NCBI GenBank assembly: GCA_002352045.1
Contig: DEHT01000057.1
Coordinates: 1-6,664 of the forward strand
From: Chitinophagaceae bacterium UBA2793
Lineage (GTDB): Bacteria; Bacteroidota; Bacteroidia; Chitinophagales; Chitinophagaceae
Length of the DNA stretch: 6,664 nt
Direction of reading: 5' to 3'
Numbering within the stretch: position 1 is the stretch's first letter; every line of letters begins with the position of its first letter. A program made the translations under genes and the position numbers. The notes under the pieces are model-generated. The model made no database searches and was not told the DNA's origin. It worked only from the letters and a program-made list of their open reading frames with translations. Shown here one piece after another: positions 1 to 5,555 of this stretch.

Positions 1-66
1 GATAAACTTGAAATTGATATCAGCAGGGAAAAAGCACCCGTGTTTAAGAAATGGCTTGACAGGTAA
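1..66 (+). CDS. 3' end of an unidentified protein (partial, cut by window edge)
   Basis: Frame 1 is open from the first base to a TAA at 64-66, giving 21 residues that start DKLEIDIS and end FKKWLDR. The charged, helical-looking tail is typical of a real C-terminus, and a 107-base non-coding gap follows before the globin gene. Too little is visible to name a family. That it is coding at all is inferred from the open frame and the clean gap after it, so confidence is moderate. Confidence 0.45.
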   Translation, partial: DKLEIDISREKAPVFKKWLDR

Positions 67-173
67 CTCTGATACTATCAACCACGCTTGATTTGAAAAT
101 AAATACGTTTCGTATGGATAAATTTTTCGGGCACCCTAACAAAAACAATATTTGCTGTAAATGACAGTATTAG

Positions 174-572
174 ATGACACAGTATGAAATTGTATTGGTA
201 AAACGCAGTTGGCGAACACTAAGAAATATTAACCCCGAAATATTAGCCGGTACTTTTTATGGAAAACTATTTACCGAAAGGCCTGCTTTGAGGCGCATGT
301 TCCCAAAAGAAATGAGTTTGCAATATCAAAAACTAATGGATATGCTCAATACCATTATTGCCCGTCTTGAAAACATAGATACAGTAGATGATGAAATAAT
401 GAATATGGGCAAAAGACATTTAGGCTATGGTGTAAAAAAAGAACATTACGGGTTGGTGGGTAATGCATTTTTATGGACCCTGGAACAGGGGCTGGGACCC
501 GACTTTACCAAAGAAGTAAAACAAGCATGGATGAATTGCTATAATTCGCTTGCTCAAAAAATGATTAGATAG
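174..572 (+). CDS. Single-domain globin (flavohemoglobin-type heme domain, no reductase)
   Basis: This cytoplasmic heme protein probably binds O2 and/or NO. The 132 residues align along their length with the globin domain of E. coli Hmp: Phe28-Tyr29 (B10 Tyr), Phe43 (CD1 Phe), Gln50 (likely E7 Gln), His82 in GKRH (proximal F8 His), Tyr92 in KEHYGLVG, and Trp119 in the H helix. There is no FAD/NAD reductase domain, so it belongs with Vitreoscilla-type single-domain globins, not full flavohemoglobins. It is short: it stops about two residues before the position of Hmp Glu135, so the His-Tyr-Glu triad lacks its Glu. ATG 174 is the first in-frame start that keeps the whole A helix. No Shine-Dalgarno site is clear, which is usual in Bacteroidota. 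It converges on the exonuclease gene with 6 bases between the two stop codons. O2 binding versus NO detoxification cannot be decided from sequence. Confidence 0.88.
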   Translation: MTQYEIVLVKRSWRTLRNINPEILAGTFYGKLFTERPALRRMFPKEMSLQYQKLMDMLNTIIARLENIDTVDDEIMNMGKRHLGYGVKKEHYGLVGNAFLWTLEQGLGPDFTKEVKQAWMNCYNSLAQKMIR

Positions 573-578
573 TTTATA

Positions 579-1319
579 TTATGCTTCTACTATCTCCACA
601 TCTTTTTCATTTAACAAAGGCAGGTTTTTAAATCGTAAAAAAATATTGCCGGTGGCCACCACATCTTTTTGGCAATAGTTGGCAATTCTTTTTAAATTTT
701 GTTTTCGAAGTTCTTCATCACCATTCCAAAACAAGTCGCCCACCATACTGCCATCAATATCATCTTTGGGAGATGGTACTCCCAAAGCAGCCGCTAATAA
801 TTTTAAGGAAGTGTAATGTTTGTAATCGCCAAAACGCCAGTATTGAAAACTATCCACCATATTGGTTTCCCAGGGTTTCATGTTTTGAAAATCAAGATAG
901 GGCGGAATGGCCATTCCATTAATTACTAAACGGCGGCAAATAAAAGGGATATCAAACTCTTTAATATTGTGCCCGGCAAAACACCATTTTTTATTATTGC
1001 TTTCAATTTTATTTACGGTTTTAAGAAACTGCTGTAAAATTTCTTTCTCGTCAAATCCATAAAAAGATTTCACCCGCATTTTTATATGTGGCTCCTTTGT
1101 AAAATAACCCATACTAATACAAACCACTTTAGCAAACTCTGCCATTACCCCTGCCCTTTTTGAATAAAATTCTTCCGCAGTAGAATCGGCGGGCAAACTG
1201 TAACGAATCTTTTCTTGCCAAAGTATTTTCCATTCCTCCTCTAAATCTTGAAACGATGGCGAAACGGAAGCTGTTTCAATATCAATAATTATTAAATCTT
1301 CGGTGCGGATATGATGCAT
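579..1319 (-). CDS. Predicted 3'-5' exonuclease, DnaQ-like DEDDy superfamily (PolB-exonuclease-like)
   Basis: The 246-residue protein shows the three exonuclease motifs of the RNase H-like DEDD fold. Exo I is IIIDIET with Asp13 and Glu15; Exo II is AGHNIKEFD with Asn118 and Asp123; Exo III is YCQKDV with Tyr215 and Asp219, which makes it the DEDDy type. These acidic residues would hold two metal ions for phosphodiester hydrolysis. The layout fits the family described as 'predicted 3'-5' exonuclease related to the exonuclease domain of PolB'. No polymerase or helicase domain is attached, so it would act as a free-standing nuclease; whether the substrate is DNA or RNA is not shown. The ATG at 1319 places the Exo I strand at residues 9-16, the normal position close to the N-terminus. 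It lies downstream of the fusA terminator and so probably has its own promoter, but I see no convincing one in the 68-base gap. Confidence 0.85.
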   Translation of the reverse strand: MHHIRTEDLIIIDIETASVSPSFQDLEEEWKILWQEKIRYSLPADSTAEEFYSKRAGVMAEFAKVVCISMGYFTKEPHIKMRVKSFYGFDEKEILQQFLKTVNKIESNNKKWCFAGHNIKEFDIPFICRRLVINGMAIPPYLDFQNMKPWETNMVDSFQYWRFGDYKHYTSLKLLAAALGVPSPKDDIDGSMVGDLFWNGDEELRKQNLKRIANYCQKDVVATGNIFLRFKNLPLLNEKDVEIVEA

Positions 1320-1385
1320 AAAAATATTTTAAAATTAAGCGATGTTTTTTCAGCCATGATAAATATACTACTGTTTGCATTCAAC

Positions 1386-1416
1386 AAAAAGCCCCGTTCA
1401 AAAAATTGAACGGGGC
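1386..1416 (-). terminator. Rho-independent terminator of fusA
   Basis: A perfect 11-bp inverted repeat (GCCCCGTTCAA at 1391-1401 and its complement at 1406-1416) encloses a 4-base loop. On the - strand the stem is followed by five U residues (A run at 1386-1390 on +). It sits 38 bases past the fusA stop codon and upstream of the exonuclease gene, so it should end the fusA transcript. On the + strand the stem is not followed by a T run, so it works in one direction only. Confidence 0.92.
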
Positions 1417-1421
1417 ATATC

Positions 1422-1445
1422 ATTAGCAAATTAGCATATTAGCTA
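1422..1445. repeat. Three tandem 8-bp units (ATTAGCNN) after fusA
   Basis: Three back-to-back octamers read ATTAGCAA, ATTAGCAT and ATTAGCTA. They lie between the fusA stop codon and its terminator, so they are transcribed as part of the fusA 3' UTR. The first six bases are identical in each unit and only the last two vary. No function is evident; slippage-born satellite sequence is the simplest reading. Confidence 0.7.
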
Positions 1446-1454
1446 ATCAACACA

Positions 1455-3605
1455 TTAATCTTCTATCTTCACTTTACCTTTTGATTTAGCTATTACTTCT
1501 TCAGCGATATTGTTAGGCGCTGGATTGTAATGGCTGAACTCCATGGTAGAAGATGCACGACCTGAAGACAATGAACGCAATTGCGTTACATAACCAAACA
1601 TTTCGCTTAATGGAACTTTTGCTTTAATAACCTGCAGGTTATTACGGCTGTCCATACCTTCCAGCATACCTCTGCGACGGTTTAAGTCACCGGTAACATC
1701 ACCCATGTATTGATCAGGCGTTAATACTTCTACTTTCATAATTGGTTCAAGCAATACCGGTTTTGCTTTGCGGCCTGCTTCACGGAAACCGGCTTTAGCA
1801 CACAATTCAAAACTCATGGCATCAGAATCCACATCGTGGTAGCTACCATCGTGTACACGAACTTTCATATCTCTTACCGGGTAACCAGCCAAAACACCAG
1901 TAGTCATTGAGGTTTCAAAACCTTTTTGAATAGCAGGTAAGAATTCTTTTGGAATAGAACCACCAAACAAGTCGTTCACAAACTGGAAGCTTTTGCCTTC
2001 GTTTTCTTTCAACCACTCTTCATCTGCCGGACCAAAATCAAACATAATGTCGGCGAACTTACCACGACCACCCGATTGTTTTTTCAATACTTCACGGTGA
2101 GTAATGGTTGCATTAAATGCTTCTTTATAGGCAACCTGTGGAGCACCCTGATTAACCTCTACTTTAAATTCACGACGCAAACGATCAATGATAATTTCTA
2201 AGTGAAGCTCACCCATACCACGTAAAATGGTTTGACCGGTATCTTCGTCTGTGTTAACACGTAAGGTTGGATCTTCTTCCACCAGTTTAGCAATAGCCAT
2301 ACCCATTTTATCAACGTCGGCCTGAGTTTTAGGCTCAACAGCGATAGCGATTACAGGCTCCGGAATAAACATATTTTCCAAAGTGATTGGATGGTCTTCA
2401 TCGCACAAAGTATCACCGGTTTTAATTTCTTTGAAACCTACAGCCGCAGCAATATCACCTGCTTCAATAAAGTCAACAGGGTTTTGTTTGTTGGCAAACA
2501 TTTTCATAATACGAGAGATACGCTCTTTCTTACCACTTCTAACGTTCAATACATAACTACCTGCATCTAAATGTCCGCTATAGCACCTAAAGAAAGCCAA
2601 ACGGCCCACAAAAGGATCGGTCATAATTTTAAAAGCCAAAGCTGCAAATGGTTCTTTTGCATCGGGCTTACGGATAAGTTCTTCTCCGGAATCGGGATCA
2701 GTACCTTTAATTGCTTCAATATCCAAAGGACTGGGCAGGTAACGGCAAACCGCATCCAGCGCTGTTTGTACACCTTTATTTTTAAAAGAAGATCCGCACA
2801 TCATTGGCACTATGCTCAAATCAATTGCTGCTTTACGAATAGCTGTATGAATTTCATCTTCAGAAATTGTATCCGGATTATCGAAAAATTTCTCCATCAA
2901 ATTATCATCATACTCGGCCACTGCTTCTACCAGTTTAGCTCTCCACTCATTAGCTTCTTCTACCATATCAGCAGGTATTTCTATCTCATCATATGTCATC
3001 CCTTCTGTTTCATTATGCCAAATAATACCTTTCATTTTAATAAGGTCAACAACCCCTTTAAAAGTATCTTCAGCACCTATTGGCAATTGTAATGGAACGG
3101 CATTTGAACCCAGCATTTCCTTTACTTGTTTTACCACATTTAAAAAATCGGCACCTGCACGATCCATTTTATTTACAAATCCAATACGAGGAACAGCATA
3201 ACGATTAGCCTGGCGCCATACCGTTTCACTTTGTGGTTCTACACCATCCACCGCACTAAACAATGCAATCAAACCATCCAATACCCGCATACTACGCTCT
3301 ACCTCTACGGTAAAATCCACGTGGCCCGGGGTATCAATAATATTAAAACTATATTTTTTACTATCTGGGGTAGTTTTTCCCAATGCAGTAGGAAAATTCC
3401 ACTGGCAGCTCACCGCAGCAGAAGTGATAGTGATACCACGTTCTTTTTCCTGTTCCATCCAGTCGGTGGTAGCAGCACCATCGTGCACCTCACCTGTTTT
3501 GTGAATCATACCTGTGTAACGCAGGATACGTTCGGTAGTAGTGGTTTTACCGGCATCAATATGAGCGGCAATACCAAAGTTTCTCTGAAATTTTAAATCA
3601 GCCAT
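1455..3605 (-). CDS. fusA: Translation elongation factor G (EF-G)
   Basis: EF-G is the cytoplasmic GTPase that drives tRNA-mRNA translocation on the ribosome and, with RRF, ribosome recycling. The 716 residues cover all five domains. G-domain motifs are intact: AHIDAGKT (14-21), switch I RGITI (56-60), DTPGH with the catalytic-position His95 (91-95), NKMD (145-148) and the GSSF region (271-274). Domain III carries RGMGELHLE (462-470). Domain IV has SGGRGKFA (511-518) and the tip loop HDGSYHDVDSD (585-595). Domain V includes GDLNRRRG (639-646) and SGRAS (681-685). Compared with E. coli EF-G there is an insertion of roughly ten residues near 70-84, between switch I and the DTPGH motif; I recall similar insertions in other Bacteroidota EF-Gs. 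The ATG at 3605 gives the normal MADLKFQRNFGIAAHID start. Intact GTPase motifs argue against the GTPase-deficient FusA2 type known in Bacteroides. The gene is monocistronic here, with its own promoter, leader and terminator and no rpsL, rpsG or rpsJ beside it. Confidence 0.97.
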   Translation of the reverse strand: MADLKFQRNFGIAAHIDAGKTTTTERILRYTGMIHKTGEVHDGAATTDWMEQEKERGITITSAAVSCQWNFPTALGKTTPDSKKYSFNIIDTPGHVDFTVEVERSMRVLDGLIALFSAVDGVEPQSETVWRQANRYAVPRIGFVNKMDRAGADFLNVVKQVKEMLGSNAVPLQLPIGAEDTFKGVVDLIKMKGIIWHNETEGMTYDEIEIPADMVEEANEWRAKLVEAVAEYDDNLMEKFFDNPDTISEDEIHTAIRKAAIDLSIVPMMCGSSFKNKGVQTALDAVCRYLPSPLDIEAIKGTDPDSGEELIRKPDAKEPFAALAFKIMTDPFVGRLAFFRCYSGHLDAGSYVLNVRSGKKERISRIMKMFANKQNPVDFIEAGDIAAAVGFKEIKTGDTLCDEDHPITLENMFIPEPVIAIAVEPKTQADVDKMGMAIAKLVEEDPTLRVNTDEDTGQTILRGMGELHLEIIIDRLRREFKVEVNQGAPQVAYKEAFNATITHREVLKKQSGGRGKFADIMFDFGPADEEWLKENEGKSFQFVNDLFGGSIPKEFLPAIQKGFETSMTTGVLAGYPVRDMKVRVHDGSYHDVDSDAMSFELCAKAGFREAGRKAKPVLLEPIMKVEVLTPDQYMGDVTGDLNRRRGMLEGMDSRNNLQVIKAKVPLSEMFGYVTQLRSLSSGRASSTMEFSHYNPAPNNIAEEVIAKSKGKVKIED

Positions 3606-3610
3606 TTTAT

Positions 3611-3638
3611 TTTAGTATTTAGAATTTAGTGTTTGAAA
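3611..3638. repeat. Tandem 7-bp repeat just upstream of the fusA start
   Basis: On the + strand the units read TTTAGTA, TTTAGAA, TTTAGTG and a diverged TTTGAAA. In the fusA mRNA they fill roughly positions -6 to -33 before the AUG, where a ribosome binding site would be, and form an A/U-rich tract with no Shine-Dalgarno sequence. The A-rich, unstructured character would suit Bacteroidota translation initiation, but a role is only inferred. Confidence 0.6.
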
Positions 3639-3720
3639 TTTATTTTTTTGAGCCCGGCTTTTGAATCTCTGTTGATCTTCATTGGCGTCGCACTCTTGTA
3701 CAGTATATCTCTTTTGAAAA

Positions 3721-3771
3721 GGCCCCTGACAAATGATGAATTACCCCGAAGAACCGGGGCAAAAATGGGGC
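3721..3771 (-). promoter_or_regulatory. Nested GC-rich hairpin in the fusA leader RNA
   Basis: In an otherwise AT-rich leader, four G/C blocks can form two nested stems. The outer stem pairs 3722-3726 (GCCCC on +) with 3767-3771 (GGGGC). The inner stem pairs 3744-3748 (CCCCG) with 3755-3759 (CGGGG) around a 6-base loop. The blocks are nearly interchangeable, since 3722-3726 could instead pair with 3756-3760, so alternative folds are possible. A UUUU stretch follows the outer stem on the - strand but is interrupted at once, so it is a poor terminator. A cis-regulatory role is inferred; I recognise no known riboswitch. Confidence 0.45.
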
Positions 3772-3799
3772 GATATGTATAGTTAAGCTCTCATACAAT

Positions 3800-3843
3800 G
3801 CTAAATTGTCCGGCTTCAAACTAATACTGCGGGAGCATTTAGC
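3800..3843 (-). promoter_or_regulatory. Predicted 5'-terminal hairpin of the fusA leader RNA
   Basis: A perfect 7-bp inverted repeat, GCTAAAT at 3800-3806 and ATTTAGC at 3837-3843, encloses 30 bases that contain a second short pairing (TCC/GGA and GC/GC around one mismatch, 3809-3814 with 3829-3834). The stem begins only a few bases after the predicted transcription start, so the fusA mRNA would carry a hairpin at its very 5' end. Such a structure could protect the transcript or be regulatory. It is predicted by eye, without an energy calculation. Confidence 0.4.
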
Positions 3844-3847
3844 GGCG

Positions 3848-3855
3848 CAAAGGTA
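3848..3855 (-). promoter_or_regulatory. Bacteroidota-type -7 promoter box, probably for fusA
   Basis: On the - strand this reads TACCTTTG, a perfect match to the Bacteroidota -7 consensus TAnnTTTG recognised by the primary sigma factor. It is followed by GCGCCGC. A convincing -33 TTTG at the usual distance of about 19-20 bases is not visible; GTTC lies there. Transcription would start near 3841-3845, giving a leader of about 240 nt before the fusA ATG. No other box in the gap is as good. Confidence 0.6.
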
Positions 3856-4075
3856 AGGGTTTATTAGGAAAATGGAACGCCGATTGCCATGTTTTTTATA
3901 ATGTCAACCTTCGCACTATTTTTAGTACAGTAGTGTAAGAATACTCAACATTTTCTAAAACGCCAAAAAGTGTATCTACATTATAAATCCTGGGTATGCT
4001 TGATTGGCATCAATGAAAACAAGGGGTAGATATAGGTATGTCTTTTTTGTTATTATTTACTGCCAATAAGTAGAT
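3856..4075. other. Intergenic stretch with no gene found, between the fusA promoter and the accessory block
   Basis: Together with the fusA leader this makes a 470-base gap between genes. I found no reading frame with coding character, no tRNA-like cloverleaf and no IS end in it. Two weak inverted repeats are visible: CACTA/TAGTG at 3914-3918 and 3931-3935, and TTGAT/ATCAA at 4000-4004 and 4009-4013. Neither is followed by a T run, so no clear terminator for the gene ending at 4076 can be assigned. The stretch marks the change from core-like to accessory-like sequence. Confidence 0.5.
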
Positions 4076-4486
4076 TTATAAGATATCTTCAATCAAGAAA
4101 AATATTTTTTTATCTACCGAAGCGCAATTTTTATATAGCTTGATTTTTAACTTAACAAGATCACCAGGTATATAGTTTGCTGGTATTTGGAATGCATGTT
4201 TTATTGGCAAATAATAAACTGTAGAATCTAAAAAAAGCTTAAATCTTAAACAAGTAGTTATTGTTAAATATTCCTTTGGGTCTAATTTTCCTTTGCATTC
4301 CTGTTTATGAATATTGGGATACTTTCCCCAACTATCAAAGTACCCCCACACAACAGCCATTTTTGTTTTTGATTGAATATCTTTTTGAAAACTGATGAGT
4401 TCGTTGTAGTTGTTTAAATTTTTAAGTTGAGCACTTGATTTCAAAGCATAAAATATCAACAGTCCTACTAAAATATGTGTTTTCAT
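4076..4486 (-). CDS. Small secreted protein of unknown function
   Basis: The 136-residue product begins with a standard signal peptide: MKTH, a hydrophobic core to about residue 15, then SSAQ with likely cleavage after Ala19. There is no lipobox cysteine. The mature part of about 115 residues has short hydrophobic strands (AVVWGYF, YLTITT, FKLFLDST, LVKLKIKLY) and looks like a small all-beta protein. I recognise no family. A 75-base gap separates it from the lipoprotein gene upstream, so it may or may not share that transcript. The ATG at 4486 is preceded by an A/T-only stretch typical of Bacteroidota. Its place at the end of a putative effector/immunity array suggests an envelope role, but nothing in the sequence shows one. 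Confidence 0.7.
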   Translation of the reverse strand: MKTHILVGLLIFYALKSSAQLKNLNNYNELISFQKDIQSKTKMAVVWGYFDSWGKYPNIHKQECKGKLDPKEYLTITTCLRFKLFLDSTVYYLPIKHAFQIPANYIPGDLVKLKIKLYKNCASVDKKIFFLIEDIL

Positions 4487-4561
4487 AAAAATTTATTTAT
4501 TTACTCTTTCTAATCATCGTAACAATATAAGGATGCATACAACACATAAGCATCAAAAATA

Positions 4562-5143
4562 TCACCATCGCTCTACTTCAAGTTTATTCAAAACCTCCCA
4601 ATTATTATTTTTTTCGGAGAGGAAATATGCATTTGTTTTTCCTGACTTGACACTCGCTTTTATTGTAATAAAAAAAATAGCTTTATCAGTTGCCATATAA
4701 GGCCTGGAAATAATAATTTGTCCTGCATAAGAGCTATCTACTTTTTCTACAGTACCCGAAGGCTTTAAATTGTATCGCCCCGTTTGGTTTATTTTTTTTA
4801 CATCCAATGCCTGTAACATATTCTGCTTGTTACCGGAGATTAGGCTTTCAAAAGCACTCAGATTATTTTCCTTTAATGATGATACTATTGAAGTGGCAAG
4901 GACTTTTGAATCATGTATAACTGTATCAATGAGTACATTTATTTTTTGACCGCCGCTTATTGACGAAACAATGCTATCTCCGGGTACTAAAAAAAAACTC
5001 CCCGTTTTATATGCTATTGTATCTGTAAAGTTTAAAAAATTACTATTTACAATATCATAAAAAGTATTATCTTCTGGTTCATTTACAGTTGTACAACCCC
5101 AAAGTAAAAAAATTATTAATGCTGTAATATTAATATATCTCAT
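4562..5143 (-). CDS. Lipoprotein of unknown function, candidate immunity protein for the HExxH fragment upstream
   Basis: This 193-residue protein has a type II signal peptide: MRYINIT, a hydrophobic run, then the lipobox LLWGC with Cys17 as the predicted lipidated residue. The Trp before Gly is less usual but acceptable. The residues after Cys17 (TTVNEPEDN) are moderately acidic, which might favour surface export in Bacteroidota, although no canonical export signal is clear. The mature part looks alpha/beta, with later strands such as QIIISRPY and AIFFITIKASV, and ends in VERW. Its ATG follows the stop of the metalloprotease-like fragment after two bases (TAG-AT-ATG), implying co-transcription and probably translational coupling. 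Effector-lipoprotein pairs with such junctions are often toxin and immunity protein when the toxin acts in the periplasm; that role is inferred. I recognise no family. Confidence 0.75.
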   Translation of the reverse strand: MRYINITALIIFLLWGCTTVNEPEDNTFYDIVNSNFLNFTDTIAYKTGSFFLVPGDSIVSSISGGQKINVLIDTVIHDSKVLATSIVSSLKENNLSAFESLISGNKQNMLQALDVKKINQTGRYNLKPSGTVEKVDSSYAGQIIISRPYMATDKAIFFITIKASVKSGKTNAYFLSEKNNNWEVLNKLEVERW

Positions 5144-5145
5144 AT

Positions 5146-5439
5146 CTAAAAATATTGGCTGAATTTAATTACAACATTCCCTGCATTGGTGTCATCTACT
5201 ATTACGTTAAATGCATCTCTTTCAAACCCTAGTCCGAAATCATAAACGCCTTCACTTATGTTATTGTGAGTAGTTCCCAGGTGTACAAATTCATGGAGAA
5301 TAGTTACTGCTAATAAAAAGGCTGTAGCTTCTTGGGTACTTTGAAGAAATGCATGTTCCAAACCTCTTACATAACTTGCTCTGATATGTAATGTATTAAT
5401 GCCGTTGTTTTTATTATAATATCCAAAACGACCATTCAT
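5146..5439 (-). CDS. HExxH metallopeptidase-like fragment, probable orphan effector C-terminus
   Basis: The 97 residues contain a zinc-metallopeptidase helix, AVTILHEFVHLG, with His49, Glu50 and His53 forming HExxH, followed by GVYDFGLGFERDAF, where Glu73 is a candidate third ligand. This layout (FLLAVTILHE.VH then an acidic FE..AF segment) resembles metalloprotease domains I know from C-termini of large Bacteroidota polymorphic toxins. The fragment has no signal peptide and is shorter than such domains. The frame stays open upstream of the ATG for 17 codons to a TAA at 5491-5493, then continues open beyond it to 5559, and the residues there (ALTSSQLLL, then the stop, then VSTIKVEEM) look like more of the same domain. 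I therefore read it as a broken or orphan toxin tip lacking its N-terminal part. The ATG at 5439 is the first usable start. It sits between two lipoprotein genes. An expressed small protein cannot be excluded. Confidence 0.6.
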   Translation of the reverse strand: MNGRFGYYNKNNGINTLHIRASYVRGLEHAFLQSTQEATAFLLAVTILHEFVHLGTTHNNISEGVYDFGLGFERDAFNVIVDDTNAGNVVIKFSQYF

Positions 5440-5555
5440 TTCTTCAACCTTAATAGTTGATACTTTACAAAATAACCCTCTAAGCCACAGTTATAAAAGC
5501 AATTGAGAACTTGTTAACGCCGCTTTATCTTTTTTCAAAATAGTGAATAAATTTT

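Noticed and set aside
147..154. AATATTTG as a -7 box for the globin gene
   Set aside because: One mismatch to TAnnTTTG and no TTTG at the -33 position. In AT-rich DNA such matches are expected by chance.
161..187. Eight-codon open frame (MTVLDDTV) overlapping the globin start in another frame
   Set aside because: It is too short to distinguish from chance. It could be an upstream ORF, but nothing indicates translation.
567..595. Inverted repeat AGATAGT/ACTATCT spanning the convergent stop codons of the globin and exonuclease genes
   Set aside because: The 7-bp stem is A/T-rich with a 15-base loop and no immediate T run on either strand. It is too weak to call a bidirectional terminator.
2571..3092. 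Open frame of 173 codons on the + strand inside fusA
   Set aside because: It lies wholly antisense to the well-supported EF-G gene, and its translation is Cys/Phe/His-rich with no domain. It is a shadow frame.
3231..3596. Open frame of 121 codons on the + strand opposite the start of fusA
   Set aside because: It is antisense to the conserved G domain of EF-G, with no recognisable motif or start signal.
3626..3682. Eighteen-codon frame (MKINRDSK...) in the fusA leader on the - strand
   Set aside because: It has no ribosome binding site or coding bias. A leader peptide is possible, but the repeats at its end explain the sequence as well.
3914..3935. CACTA/TAGTG hairpin as terminator of the accessory block
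   Set aside because: A stem of only 5 bp with a 12-base loop and no T run on the - strand side.
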